This document shows, piece by piece, positions 22,451 to 31,116 of a DNA stretch of 47,363 nucleotides. Made by a program: the position numbers and the translations under genes. Origin of the DNA: Candidatus Rokuibacteriota bacterium. GTDB lineage: Bacteria; Methylomirabilota; Methylomirabilia; Rokubacteriales; CSP1-6. A model generated the notes under the pieces. That model saw only the letters and a program-made list of their open reading frames with translations, made no database searches and was not told the origin of the DNA. Each line of letters begins with the position of its first letter. The stretch's first letter is position 1. Where the stretch lies: NCBI GenBank assembly GCA_016179965.1, contig JACPCF010000015.1:1-47363 (forward strand), given 5' to 3'.

Positions 22451-23602
22451 CTAGCGGTAGGACATGAACTCGCGGCCGTAGACCTCGCGCGCGACGATCC
22501 CCTTCATGATCTCGGGAGTGCCGTCGCCGATCTCCAGCCCGATGACATCCCTGAGGCGCTGCTCCAGCGGGGACTCCTGGTTGTAGCCGTAATGGCCGTG
22601 GAGGATGAGGCAGGCGTGGATGGCTTCCACCGCGGCCTTGGGGCCGAGCCACTTGGACATCGCCGACTCCTTGGTGTGGGGAAGGCCCTGATCCTTGAGC
22701 CAGAGACACTTGTAGGCGATCAGCCGCGCCCCTTCGAGCACCGTCAGGTGCTCGCCCACCTGGAAGGCTACCCCCTCGAACTTGGCCAGCGGACGGCCGA
22801 AGGCGTGGCGGGTCTTCGTGTACTCGATGGTCTCTTCCACAGACTGGAGCGCCGTGCCGACGGCTGACAGCGCGATGAAGGCGCGGTTGAAGTCGAAGGA
22901 GACCATTGCCCCCGCGAACCCCTCCCCCTCGGCTCCGAGCCGGAAACCGGCTGGGATGCGCGTCCCGTCGAAGAAGAGCGATCCGCGTGCCGTCAGCCGC
23001 TCCCCCGGGCTCTGGTACACGGCGCGGGTGATTCCGGGACGATCGAGGGGCACCAGGAACGCCGAGATACCGCCTGATCCGGTCTCGCCCGTCCGGGCGA
23101 AGACGATGCAAGCATCCGCGTATCCGCCGAACGTGACCGAAGCCTTCTCGCCCGTGATGACGTACTCGTCCCCCTGCTTGACGGCGCGGGTCACGAGGTT
23201 CGCCGCGTCGGAGCCCACGGCGGGCTCGGTCAGGCCGAAGGCGATCACGGCCTCCCCCCGGGCCAGGCGCGGTAGCCACTCGGCCTGGACCTCGGCCGTC
23301 GCCCTGTGGCGGAGGAGTTCCGCCGGTATGCAGGAGAGCTGGATGAAGGCGCCGTAGTTGAAGTCTCCGCGCGCCAGCTCCTCGGAGGCGATCCCACCCG
23401 TGACGAACGCCGCGTCCTGCCCGCCGTAACGCTCGGGCACCCTGAGGCCGAGCAAGCCGAGCTGGCCCATTTCTAGAATCTTCTCGCGCGGGAACTTCTC
23501 GCCGCGGTCCCACCGATGATAGTTGGGCAGGAGCTCGGTCTTGGCGTACTGGCGGAGCGTTTTCTGGAGGAGCAGCTGCTCTTCGGTGAACGCGAACTCC
23601 AT
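22451..23602 (-). CDS. Acyl-CoA dehydrogenase
   Basis: FAD-dependent acyl-CoA dehydrogenase of 383 residues, introducing the alpha-beta double bond of an acyl-CoA. Visible features: MEFAFTEEQLLLQKTLRQYA start, GLLGLRVPERYGGQDAAFV, FGLTEPAVGSDAANL (FAD/substrate signature), ITGEKASVTFGGYADA, and the C-terminal ILHGHYGYNQESPLEQRLRD and IGDGTPEIMKGIVAR. The position of the usual catalytic Glu lies in the final helix region, but substrate specificity cannot be told. ATG 23602 was chosen for the typical N-terminus; an in-frame start 14 codons upstream is possible. TAGGGT lies 7 bases before this ATG. Confidence 0.9.
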   Translation of the reverse strand: MEFAFTEEQLLLQKTLRQYAKTELLPNYHRWDRGEKFPREKILEMGQLGLLGLRVPERYGGQDAAFVTGGIASEELARGDFNYGAFIQLSCIPAELLRHRATAEVQAEWLPRLARGEAVIAFGLTEPAVGSDAANLVTRAVKQGDEYVITGEKASVTFGGYADACIVFARTGETGSGGISAFLVPLDRPGITRAVYQSPGERLTARGSLFFDGTRIPAGFRLGAEGEGFAGAMVSFDFNRAFIALSAVGTALQSVEETIEYTKTRHAFGRPLAKFEGVAFQVGEHLTVLEGARLIAYKCLWLKDQGLPHTKESAMSKWLGPKAAVEAIHACLILHGHYGYNQESPLEQRLRDVIGLEIGDGTPEIMKGIVAREVYGREFMSYR

Positions 23603-23658
23603 GGCCCACACCCTACCACACGCCTCCTGTGTTACGCTAGACATTCGGGGGGGCCGAC

Positions 23659-24030
23659 ATGCAGGAGCCGTTCTTTCTCCGTCACAAGGAGGTGCGCATC
23701 GTGCGGCTGGCCGACGACTTCCATCACATCCGAGCGTCGCTGACCATCGAGTACCCGTCCATGAGGGTCCTCCACGCCGAGAACCGCTACGGCTGCCCGC
23801 ATCTCATGGAGGTCATCACCGACATCGGCCGCGCGGCGTTCCAGATCCACATGGCAAACCTCAGGAAGCGCGCCCTGGAAACCCCCGACCTGGCGAAGCT
23901 CCTCGACCAGCCCCTGGAGAAACGCAAGTTCGCCCTCGGCGCGATGCCCCGGCTCGCCGACTCGTGCTGGGTCTTCAACACCGCCAACGACGAGCGCTTC
24001 GAGCAGCAGTGGCGCGAGCAGCAGCAGTAG
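23659..24030 (+). CDS. Hypothetical protein, possibly DUF2889-like
   Basis: A 123-residue soluble protein beginning MQEPFFLRHKEVRIVRLADD. The segment RYGCPHLMEVITDIGRAAFQ resembles the conserved Cys-x-His-Leu end of DUF2889 proteins, but the rest is shorter and diverged, so this assignment is tentative. It ends in a Gln-rich tail (FEQQWREQQQ). It diverges from the acyl-CoA dehydrogenase and overlaps the phosphatase start by 22 bases, suggesting an operon with phoD. Confidence 0.6.
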   Translation: MQEPFFLRHKEVRIVRLADDFHHIRASLTIEYPSMRVLHAENRYGCPHLMEVITDIGRAAFQIHMANLRKRALETPDLAKLLDQPLEKRKFALGAMPRLADSCWVFNTANDERFEQQWREQQQ

Positions 24031-25373
24031 TCGTCCTCCGGGCCCTCGCGCTCGGCCTCTGCCTCGCGGTCCTTCCCGCGTCCGCCGACTCGCCGCTCCT
24101 GATCACGGTAGGGGAGGTGACGGCCACCGGCGCGGTCGTCTGGGCGCGCGGCTTCGAGGAGCGTCCCCTCACGGTGGAGTACGCCCCCGCGGCGGGCGGC
24201 GCGCCCGCCGTCGCTTCGGTGACGCTGACCCGGAACGCCGACCTCGCGGGAAAGGTCGCGCTGACCGGGCTTACCCCGGCGACCCGCTACACCTACCGCG
24301 TCCGGCACGCAGGGGAGAGCGTCGAAGGGAGCTTCGTCACCGCGCCGGCTCGGGATCAGGCCCGTCCCGTCACCTTTCTCTGGAGCGGCGACCTCGGAGG
24401 CGGTCGCCAGAACTGCCGCCACATCCAGGACGGCTACCCCATCTTCCGGCCCCTGGCGCAGCGCAAGCCCGACTTCTTCCTGTTCGTGGGGGACACGACC
24501 TACGCCGATGTCCGCTGCGGCGGCCCCGACCGGGTGCCGGGCTATGACTTCGTCGCCACCAACGTGGACGGGTTCCGGGAGAAGCACCGCTACAACCGCG
24601 CCGACCCCGGCGTCCAGGAGTTCTTCCGCTCCACGTCCGTCTATGCGATCTGGGATGACCACGAGGTCAAGAACGACTTCTCGGGATCGAGCGAGCCGCT
24701 GATGCCGCTGGGCCGGAGGGCCTTCATCGAGTACTGGCCGATCCAGCCGCCGCTCGACGAGCCGACCCGCCTCTACCGCAAGTTCCGCTGGGGGAAGTTC
24801 CTGGAGGTGTTCATCCTCGACACGCGCCAGTACCGCAGCCCCAATACCGACCCGGACGGCCCCGCCAAGACGATGCTGGGGCCGGCGCAGCGCCGCTGGC
24901 TGATCGACAACGTCTCGACGTCCACCGCCGTCTGGAAGGCCATCGTCTCGAGCGTGCCGCTCTCCGTCCCCACCGGCCGCACCGGGCGGGACTCCTGGTC
25001 CAACGCCACCGTCTTCGGCGTCCCGGAGGAGAACGCGACGGGATTCGCGGTGGAGCGGGACCTCATTCTGCGAAGGCTCCGCGACCGGAAGGTGAAAAAC
25101 CTCGTCTGGCTCGTCGCCGACGTCCACCACGCCGAGCTGATCCGGCATGCTCCCTGGCCGGAGTTCGCCTTCCACGAGTTCATCGCCGGGCCTCTCTCGG
25201 CCACCCGCGGGCGCCCGCGGCCGCTGGACCAGGGGCTGAATCCGCGCTCGCTTTACGGCCTGGGGGAGATTGACAACTTCGGCGAGATCGCCATCGACTC
25301 GGTGGGCCTCACGGTCCGCATCGTCGACGTGACCGGCGCGGTCCGATTCACCCACACGATCGGACCGGAGTAG
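24009..25373 (+). CDS. PhoD-like alkaline phosphatase/phosphodiesterase, secreted
   Basis: A 454-residue exported metallophosphatase. The signal peptide is MARAAAVVVLRALALGLCLA with cleavage likely after ASA. A PhoD-type N-terminal beta domain follows (TYRVRHAGESVEGSFVTAPA). The catalytic domain shows FLWSGDLGGGRQN, FFLFVGDTTYADVRC, YAIWDDHEVKNDF and LVWLVADVHHAEL, the metal-binding pattern of PhoD enzymes, which need Fe and Ca. No twin-arginine is evident, unlike classical PhoD. The GTG start overlaps the previous gene and is the first start that yields the whole signal peptide. Likely role: release of phosphate from organic esters. Confidence 0.85.
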   Translation: MARAAAVVVLRALALGLCLAVLPASADSPLLITVGEVTATGAVVWARGFEERPLTVEYAPAAGGAPAVASVTLTRNADLAGKVALTGLTPATRYTYRVRHAGESVEGSFVTAPARDQARPVTFLWSGDLGGGRQNCRHIQDGYPIFRPLAQRKPDFFLFVGDTTYADVRCGGPDRVPGYDFVATNVDGFREKHRYNRADPGVQEFFRSTSVYAIWDDHEVKNDFSGSSEPLMPLGRRAFIEYWPIQPPLDEPTRLYRKFRWGKFLEVFILDTRQYRSPNTDPDGPAKTMLGPAQRRWLIDNVSTSTAVWKAIVSSVPLSVPTGRTGRDSWSNATVFGVPEENATGFAVERDLILRRLRDRKVKNLVWLVADVHHAELIRHAPWPEFAFHEFIAGPLSATRGRPRPLDQGLNPRSLYGLGEIDNFGEIAIDSVGLTVRIVDVTGAVRFTHTIGPE

Positions 25374-25379
25374 TAGCCC

Positions 25380-25437
25380 CTCACCCTACCTCTCCCCCCG
25401 GGGGAGAGGAGAAGAGGTACGGGGCATCGGGTGAGGG
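25380..25437 (+). repeat. CTCTCCCC/GGGGAGAG palindromic repeat (copy 1)
   Basis: An intergenic palindrome built around CTCTCCCC...GGGGAGAG, preceded by CACCCTACC and followed by GGGGCATCGGG. A closely similar copy lies at 34553-34625. The eamA-like frame on the minus strand ends inside it, so its last codons are repeat-derived. Confidence 0.7.
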
Positions 25438-26155
25438 CGGTTGAGGAGGAAGATCCCCAGCGCAACCAGGGCCACTGCTCCCCAGAGGAGCGGGGAGATC
25501 CTCTCGCCGAGGAGGAGCCCCCCCGCGAAGACGCCGAAGACCGGTGTCCAGAAGGAAAAGGCCGCCAGGTTGGACGCCGGGTAGTGGGCCAACAGCCAGA
25601 ACCACGTGAGGTAGGAGATGAAGGCGACGAGCACACTCTGGTAGAGGAACGCCGCGATCACCAGGGGGCGGAGGTCGGTTCGCCGCTTGATGACCACCGT
25701 CGTCGCGCCCCACATGAAGGCGGCGATCAGCTCCAGCAGATCGCCCAGGAGCTCGCGCGGCGTGGGGAAGGTGAGGCTGTCGAAGACCGCGAGCCAGAGC
25801 CCGGCGAACGCCAGGGCGAGACCCACCACTTTCCTCGGGCTGAGCGGCTCGTCGGGGAGGAAGAGGTGGGCGCCCAGGGCGACGAAGAAGGGCGCCGTAT
25901 AGAGGAAGATCACGCTGTGGGACGCGGTGGTGAGGACGAGCCCCCAGTAGAGGAAGACGAACTCCCCGGCGAAGAGGAGCCCGATCAGAGTCCCGTGGCC
26001 GAGGGTCCCGTCGCGCTCGAAGAGCCGGACGCCCCGCACCGCGCACCACGCCAGCAAGAACAGCGTTGCCACCAGCGAGCGGAGCCCCGCGCCCAGAATC
26101 GGGGTGATCCCTGTGTTGCTGATCTTGATGGCGACCAGACCATGAGGATCGCCAT
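25386..26155 (-). pseudogene. EamA/DMT family transporter, frameshifted near the N-terminus
   Basis: The intact part (25386-26072, 228 residues) has about eight hydrophobic helices and the second EamA domain (LIAAFMWGATTVVIKRRTDL, FWTPVFGVFAGGLLLGERIS). The first helix is missing from that frame. Upstream, ATG at 26155 reads MAILMVW and then loses frame, while the continuing frame reads VAIKISNTGITPILGAGLRS, the expected next residues. A deletion of a few bases around 26130-26140 explains this. It may be a pseudogene, a sequencing error, or a shorter protein from GTG 26072. The 3' end runs into a repeat (TSSPLPRGER). Confidence 0.6.
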
Positions 26156-26178
26156 GGCCAGCGCGTCGAGGTGCTGCG

Positions 26179-26240
26179 ACCCACCCGCAAGGGGTGGGTG
26201 CCCGTAGAGGTTGCTCGCTCCGCTCGCGCGTTCGGCTGGG
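26179..26240 (+). repeat. GC-rich hairpin repeat upstream of the threonine synthase gene
   Basis: ACCCACCC/GGGTGGGT with a 5-base loop (26179-26199) is followed by GCTCGCTCCGCTCGCG. The same order, a 3-base-loop hairpin then CTCGCCTTCGCTCGCG, occurs at 13440-13500, so both belong to one repeat class. Confidence 0.5.
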
Positions 26241-26246
26241 CCGCGC

Positions 26247-26252
26247 TATGAT
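26247..26252 (+). promoter_or_regulatory. Candidate -10 element (TATGAT) of the threonine synthase operon
   Basis: TATGAT would give a leader of about 37 bases that includes the AAGGAG ribosome-binding site before GTG 26296. A TTGACA at 26266-26271 is also present, but its matching -10 would fall beyond the ribosome-binding site, so it is less likely. Confidence 0.35.
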
Positions 26253-26295
26253 ACGGCATTCGGGATTGACATTTCTCGAAAAGGAGTGTTAAGTA

Positions 26296-27555
26296 GTGAA
26301 AATCGTTATGGGGAAGCTGAAAGGCCTGAAGTGCAGGGAGTGCGGGCGCAGGTACCCGTCCTCGCCCGTCCACATCTGCGAGTTCTGCTTCGGCCCCCTC
26401 GAGGTGGACTACGATTACGACGCCTTGAAGGGGACCATCACCCGCCAGTCCATCGCCGCCGGTCCTCCCAGCATCTGGCGCTACAAGGAGCTGCTCCCCA
26501 TCGAGGGCGACGTCGCCGTCGGCCATCACGTCGGCTTCACGCCGCTCATCCGCTCCCAGAACCTGGCCGAAGAGCTGGGGGTGCGGGAGCTCTGGATCAA
26601 GAACGACTCGGTCTGCCATCCCACCTGGTCCTTCAAGGACCGGGTCGTGTCCGTGGCGGTGACCAAGGCCAAGGAGTTCGGCTTCGACACCGTAGCCTGC
26701 GCCTCCACCGGGAACCTGGCCAACTCGGTGGCCGCCCATGCTGCCGAAGCGCGCATGAAGAGCTACATCTTCATCCCTGCCGACCTGGAACAAGGCAAAA
26801 TCGTCGCCACCCTGGTCTACCAGCCCACGCTCGTCGCGGTGGAGGGGACCTACGATGAGGTCAACCGCCTCTGCTCGGAGGTCTCGGACAAGTACCGCTG
26901 GGCCTTCGTCAACATCAACATCCGGCCGTACTACTCGGAGGGCTCCAAGACCTACGGCTACGAGATCCTGGAGCAGCTTGGCTGGCGGGCGCCGGGTCAC
27001 ATCGTCGTGCCCTGCGCCGGCGGGTCGCTGATCACGAAGATCTGGAAGGCGATCCGGGAGTGCGCCACGCTCGGGTTGATCGACCGGCCGGCCACCAAGA
27101 TGCATGCCGCCCAGGCCGTCGGTTGCGGCCCGATCGTCACCATGGTGAAGAACGACACCGACATCCTGACGCCGGTCCGGCCCAACACCATCGCCAAATC
27201 ACTGGCTATCGGCAACCCCGCCGACGGCTACTACGCTTACCGGTCCGTCAAGGACTCCGGCGGCTATGGCGAGCACGCCACCGACGAGGAGATTGTGGAG
27301 GGGATGCTGCTGCTGGCCCGCACGGAGGGGATTTTCACCGAGACCGCCGGCGGCGTCACCGTGGCGGTCACGAAGAAATTACTCGAGAGGGGCGTGATCC
27401 CGCGGGACGAGTCGGTGGTGATCTGCATCACCGGCAACGGCCTCAAGACGCCGGACGTGCTGTACGAGCGGTTGGAAACCCATGTCACGATCCGCCCGTC
27501 GCTGTCGGCCTTCGACCGGGCGCTGGCGGATCTGAAGTCCCAGGCGCGGTCATAG
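26296..27555 (+). CDS. thrC: Threonine synthase-like PLP enzyme
   Basis: A 419-residue fold type II PLP enzyme; threonine synthase converts O-phosphohomoserine to threonine. The N-terminus holds a zinc ribbon (CRECGRRY, then CEFCFGPLEVDYDYD). HVGFTPLIRSQNL and SVCHPTWSFKDR with the PLP lysine K114 follow, then ASTGNLANSVAAHAA and PCAGGSLITKIW. AAGGAG precedes the GTG start. The next two genes encode a MoaD/ThiS-like carrier and a NIL-domain protein. That neighbourhood hints the enzyme may take part in sulfur amino acid synthesis rather than, or besides, threonine; this is inference. Confidence 0.88.
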   Translation: MKIVMGKLKGLKCRECGRRYPSSPVHICEFCFGPLEVDYDYDALKGTITRQSIAAGPPSIWRYKELLPIEGDVAVGHHVGFTPLIRSQNLAEELGVRELWIKNDSVCHPTWSFKDRVVSVAVTKAKEFGFDTVACASTGNLANSVAAHAAEARMKSYIFIPADLEQGKIVATLVYQPTLVAVEGTYDEVNRLCSEVSDKYRWAFVNINIRPYYSEGSKTYGYEILEQLGWRAPGHIVVPCAGGSLITKIWKAIRECATLGLIDRPATKMHAAQAVGCGPIVTMVKNDTDILTPVRPNTIAKSLAIGNPADGYYAYRSVKDSGGYGEHATDEEIVEGMLLLARTEGIFTETAGGVTVAVTKKLLERGVIPRDESVVICITGNGLKTPDVLYERLETHVTIRPSLSAFDRALADLKSQARS

Positions 27556-27568
27556 AGGAGAGGACACG

Positions 27569-27847
27569 ATGCCAGTTCTGGTGCGAATCCCCACCCCCCT
27601 CAGAGCGGTCACCAAGGGCGCGGGAGAGGTGCAGGCCAAGGGCGACACCGTGGGCGACCTGATCGAGGACCTCGACCGGCAGTTCCCGGGGCTCCGGGAG
27701 CGCCTGGTCGAGGAGGGCGGCGAGCTCCGCCGGTTCATCAATATCTACGTCAACGAGGAGGACATCCGCTTCCTCCAGGGGAAGAAGACGTCGCTGAAGG
27801 AAGGCGACCATGTGTCCATCGTCCCCGCCATCGCCGGAGGCCGCTAG
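27569..27847 (+). CDS. MoaD/ThiS-like sulfur carrier protein ending Gly-Gly-Arg
   Basis: A 92-residue ubiquitin-like protein (MPVLVRIPTPLRAVTKGAGE start, FINIYVNEEDIRFLQG, DHVSIVPAIAGGR end). Sulfur carriers are adenylated and thiocarboxylated on a C-terminal Gly-Gly. Here one extra Arg follows, which would have to be removed first; an extra C-terminal residue trimmed by a JAMM-type protease is known for the HcyS carrier of Wolinella. The tail IAGG resembles CysO of mycobacteria. GAGGAGAGG precedes the ATG. Clustered with threonine synthase and NIL genes. Confidence 0.85.
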   Translation: MPVLVRIPTPLRAVTKGAGEVQAKGDTVGDLIEDLDRQFPGLRERLVEEGGELRRFINIYVNEEDIRFLQGKKTSLKEGDHVSIVPAIAGGR

Positions 27848-27859
27848 CGCGGCGCCGCC

Positions 27860-28102
27860 ATGGCGCGAATGCGCGTCCGGCTGACGTTCCCGCCCGAGCG
27901 CATCCAGGAGCCCGTCATCTACCACCTGGTGAAGGACTTCGACATCGTGACCAACATCCGGCGGGCGGACGTCACGGCCGACCACGGGTGGGTGATCCTG
28001 GAGCTCGAGGCCAAGGAGGAGACCCTGGAGCGCGGCATCGCCTGGCTCAAGGGCAAGGGAGTCAAGGTGGACCCTATTGAGCGGGACGTCATCGTCCCGT
28101 AG
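27860..28102 (+). CDS. NIL domain protein
   Basis: An 80-residue stand-alone NIL domain: RVRLTFPPERIQEPVIYHLV, DFDIVTNIRRADVT, GWVILELEAKEETLERGIAW and GVKVDPIERDVI. NIL domains occur at the end of methionine ABC transporter ATPases and fused to ferredoxins in proteins needed for homocysteine formation in methanogens. Its place 12 bases after the sulfur carrier gene supports a shared role in sulfur amino acid metabolism. No ferredoxin cysteines are present. Confidence 0.85.
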   Translation: MARMRVRLTFPPERIQEPVIYHLVKDFDIVTNIRRADVTADHGWVILELEAKEETLERGIAWLKGKGVKVDPIERDVIVP

Positions 28103-28106
28103 TGCC

Positions 28107-28586
28107 GTGCCAACTAATCACTTGCGCTTCGCGCTTGCTAGTGCCCTCGCCGTCGTGCTCGCCGCTGGCTGCGCGGCTCCCGTCATCACCCCCACCGTCG
28201 TGCGTGATCCCAAGTTCAACTATCCGGCCACAGATGCGAAGGCGGTCACGATTTACACGAATCCTCCCGCCGCTGAGTACGAGGTGATCGGGGAGGTGCG
28301 GACCCGGGTCTCTGCCAATACCCCGATGGACCGGGTCGAAGCCGCCTTGAAGGAAGAAGCCGCCAAGATCGGGGCCACCGGCGTCGTGATGGTCGTCAAA
28401 GGCGTGGTGACCGAGCAGAAGATCCAACGCCCGGCCGCCGGTTCCCAGCAGCCCATCGGGACCTCCGGAGCCCCAGGCGGGGGCGGCGTCGCCACCCTCC
28501 CCACCCAGACCGGGCGGACCGAGGAGGTCACGATCCAGGTCCACGAGAAAGAGATCACCGGGGTCGTGATCCGCTTCAAGAAGTAG
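28107..28586 (+). CDS. Small lipoprotein of unknown function
   Basis: A 159-residue protein with a lipoprotein signal (MPTNHLRFALASALAVVLAA, lipobox LAAGC, C22). The mature part contains YEVIGEVRTRVSAN and RVEAALKEEAAKIGATGVVM, a pattern seen in small outer-membrane-associated proteins, and a Gly/Pro-rich loop before a final beta-rich stretch (VTIQVHEKEITGVVIRFKK). GTG 28107 was chosen because it gives the shortest complete lipoprotein signal, 4 bases after the NIL stop. I cannot assign a function. Confidence 0.7.
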   Translation: MPTNHLRFALASALAVVLAAGCAAPVITPTVVRDPKFNYPATDAKAVTIYTNPPAAEYEVIGEVRTRVSANTPMDRVEAALKEEAAKIGATGVVMVVKGVVTEQKIQRPAAGSQQPIGTSGAPGGGGVATLPTQTGRTEEVTIQVHEKEITGVVIRFKK

Positions 28587-28603
28587 GTCCCGGCCTTCCC
28601 TCC

Positions 28604-29770
28604 ATGATCTCCAAGCGGGTCCAGGGATTCACCGAATCGGTGATCCGGGAGATGACCCGGGTCAACAACCAGTACGGGGGCGTCAACCTCGCCCAGGGGA
28701 TGCCCAATTTCCCCCCGCCCAAGGAGCTCTTGGCGGCCGCCCACCGCGCCATTGACGGAGACTTCCACCAGTACGCGATCACCTGGGGCACGCCCCGGCT
28801 CCGCCAGACGATCGCCGACAAGTACCAGAAGTTCTACGGCATGGAGCTGGATCCGGACCGCCACGTCACGGTCTGCTGCGGCTCCACTGAGACGATGCTC
28901 TCCACCCTGCTGGCCGTCCTGAACCCCGGCGACGAGGTGATCATCTTCGAGCCGTTCTACGAGAACTACGGTCCTGGCTGCATCATCTCGGGGGCTGAGC
29001 CGGTCTTCGTCCCGCTGGAGCCGCCCGACTTCTCGTTTGACCCCGACCGGCTGGCCAAGGCCGTGGGCCACCGGACGAAGGCCATCATCTTCAACAGTCC
29101 GAACAACCCCACGGGGAAGGTCTTCACCCGCCGGGAGCTCCAGATCATCGCCGACCTCTGCCTGGAGTACGACCTCCTGGCGATCACCGACGAGATTTAC
29201 GAGCACATCATCTTCGACGGCCAGACTCACACGCCCATTGCCACGCTGCCCGGGATGGCGGAGCGGACCGTCACGATCTCGGGGATCTCCAAGTCCTACT
29301 CGGTCACCGGCTGGCGGGTCGGGTACGCCGTGGCGTCACCCGAGATTTCCCTCGGCATCCGGCGGGCCCACGACTTCGTGACCGTGGGCGCTCCCCATCC
29401 GCTCCAGGAGGCTGCGGTGACGGCGCTTACACTGCCGGACTCTTACTACGTCTGGCTGCGCGAGATGTACCAGGCCAAGCGGGACCTGCTGCTGGAACTC
29501 ATCGAGGCCGCCGGGTTCGTCGCCTACAAGCCCCGGGGCGCCTACTACATCCTTACCGACGTCGCCCACTTCCTCCGGCGCTTCAACTGCGCCGACGACA
29601 CCGCCTTCGCTATGTACCTGGTGAAGGAAGTCGGGGTCACGACGGTGCCGGGCTCTTCCTTCTACGCCCACCCGGAGCTGGGCAAGACCAAGATCCGTTT
29701 CTGCTTTCCGAAGACCGACCCCATGCTCCAAGAGGCCGGCCGCCGCCTGCAGAACCTGAAGCAGGCGTGA
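28604..29770 (+). CDS. Class I/II PLP-dependent aminotransferase
   Basis: A 388-residue fold type I aminotransferase. Visible motifs: NLAQGMPNFPPPKELL, CCGSTETMLSTLLA, FNSPNNPTGKVFTR, ITDEIYEHIIFDG and SGISKSYSVTGWRVGY with the PLP lysine K230, then KIRFCFPKTD with the carboxylate-binding Arg. The sequence resembles kynurenine/methionine-type and aspartate aminotransferase subgroup I gamma; the amino donor is uncertain. It overlaps the glycerate kinase start by 4 bases (GTGA), implying coupled translation. Confidence 0.88.
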   Translation: MISKRVQGFTESVIREMTRVNNQYGGVNLAQGMPNFPPPKELLAAAHRAIDGDFHQYAITWGTPRLRQTIADKYQKFYGMELDPDRHVTVCCGSTETMLSTLLAVLNPGDEVIIFEPFYENYGPGCIISGAEPVFVPLEPPDFSFDPDRLAKAVGHRTKAIIFNSPNNPTGKVFTRRELQIIADLCLEYDLLAITDEIYEHIIFDGQTHTPIATLPGMAERTVTISGISKSYSVTGWRVGYAVASPEISLGIRRAHDFVTVGAPHPLQEAAVTALTLPDSYYVWLREMYQAKRDLLLELIEAAGFVAYKPRGAYYILTDVAHFLRRFNCADDTAFAMYLVKEVGVTTVPGSSFYAHPELGKTKIRFCFPKTDPMLQEAGRRLQNLKQA

Positions 29771-31068
29771 CGCTGAGGGAGACGGGGCTTCAGATCTTTC
29801 GGGCGGCGCTCCGGGCCGGGGACGCCGGCCCCCTCGTCACCCGCGCCCTCGGGTCCGTTGACCTTTCGCGCCACCGGCGGGTCCTGGTGGTCGGGGCGGG
29901 GAAGGCGTCAGGCGCCATGGCGCGCGCCCTCGAGGGGGTGCTGGGCGATCGGATCTCCGACGGTCTCGTGGTGGTCAAGGACGGCTACACGGCGCCCACC
30001 AGGAGGATCAAGCTCGTGGAGGCCGGCCATCCCATCCCCGACGAGCGGGGGCTCAGCGCCGCGAGCGAGATCCTCACCCTGGCCGGCTCGGCAGGCGCCG
30101 ACGATCTGGTGATCGTGCTCATCTCCGGCGGGGGGTCAGCCCTCACCCCGTGCCCCGCCCCGCCCATCACCCTCCGAGAAAAGCAAGCCCTGACTCGGCT
30201 CTTCCTGGCGGCCGCGTCCACCATCAACGAGCTGAACGCCGTGCGCAAGCACTGCTCGCTCTTCAAGGGCGGGCGCCTGGCCCAGGCAGCCAGCCCGGCG
30301 CCGGTCCTGGCGCTCATCCTCTCGGATGTGATCGGTGACCCCCTCGACGTCATCGCCTCCGGGCCTACCGCTCCTGACCAGACCACCTACAGCGAGGCCC
30401 TGGCGATCCTCGATCGCTTCGGCCTTCGAGCCAAAGCGCCCAGAGCTGTCGTCGAGCACCTGGAGCGAGGAGCCAGGGGAGGGATCCCCGAGACTCCTAA
30501 GGCTGACAACCCTCTCTTTCGGAACGTCCAGAACATCGTAATAGGGAACAACAGCCTCGTCGTCCAGGCCGCTGTCCGGGAGGCGGAAGGCCTCGGGTTT
30601 CATACCCACGTTCTGACCAGGTCGCTTCGAGGCGAGGCGCGAGAGACGGCAAAGGAGTTCGTCAGATTGGCCCAGGAGATCAGGAGATCCGGCAAGCCGG
30701 CGGCTCCGCCGGCGTGTCTGATCGCCGGGGGAGAGACCACGGTCACCGTCAAGGGGAAAGGGAGGGGGGGACGCTGCCAGGAGTTCGCTCTGGCCGCGGC
30801 GCTCGCCATTCAGGGGATGGAGGACGTGCTGGTCTTGGCGGCCGGCACCGACGGTACCGACGGCCCCACCGACGCGGCGGGAGCCGTCGCGGATGGGAAC
30901 GCGATCACAAGGGCTCAACGTCGGAATCTCGACGCTCAGGCTTCGCTCGAAGCCAATGATTCGTATCGCTTCTTCTCGGGCCTGGGCGATCTGGTCAAGA
31001 CCGGCCCCACCAACACGAACCTCTTGGACCTCTACCTCCTGCTGGTCGGCCCGCTGCCTTCCCGATAG
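29767..31068 (+). CDS. Glycerate 2-kinase (GckA/TtuD, MOFRL family)
   Basis: A 433-residue protein. The N-terminal DUF4147 domain carries VLVVGAGKASGAMARALEG, EAGHPIPDERG, LISGGGSAL and NAVRKHCSLFKGGRLAQ; the C-terminal MOFRL domain carries GGETTVTVKGKGRGGRCQEF and AAGTDGTDGPTDAAGAVADG. Family members phosphorylate D-glycerate to 2-phosphoglycerate in the serine cycle, photorespiration-like routes or glyoxylate use. Pairing with an aminotransferase suggests a serine/hydroxypyruvate/glycerate route, but no hydroxypyruvate reductase is here. GTG start within the preceding stop. Confidence 0.88.
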   Translation: MTLRETGLQIFRAALRAGDAGPLVTRALGSVDLSRHRRVLVVGAGKASGAMARALEGVLGDRISDGLVVVKDGYTAPTRRIKLVEAGHPIPDERGLSAASEILTLAGSAGADDLVIVLISGGGSALTPCPAPPITLREKQALTRLFLAAASTINELNAVRKHCSLFKGGRLAQAASPAPVLALILSDVIGDPLDVIASGPTAPDQTTYSEALAILDRFGLRAKAPRAVVEHLERGARGGIPETPKADNPLFRNVQNIVIGNNSLVVQAAVREAEGLGFHTHVLTRSLRGEARETAKEFVRLAQEIRRSGKPAAPPACLIAGGETTVTVKGKGRGGRCQEFALAAALAIQGMEDVLVLAAGTDGTDGPTDAAGAVADGNAITRAQRRNLDAQASLEANDSYRFFSGLGDLVKTGPTNTNLLDLYLLLVGPLPSR

Positions 31069-31116
31069 GCGAAACGCTCTGAAGGTGTGATTTCACGAAA
31101 GCCCAGTGCCGAAACC

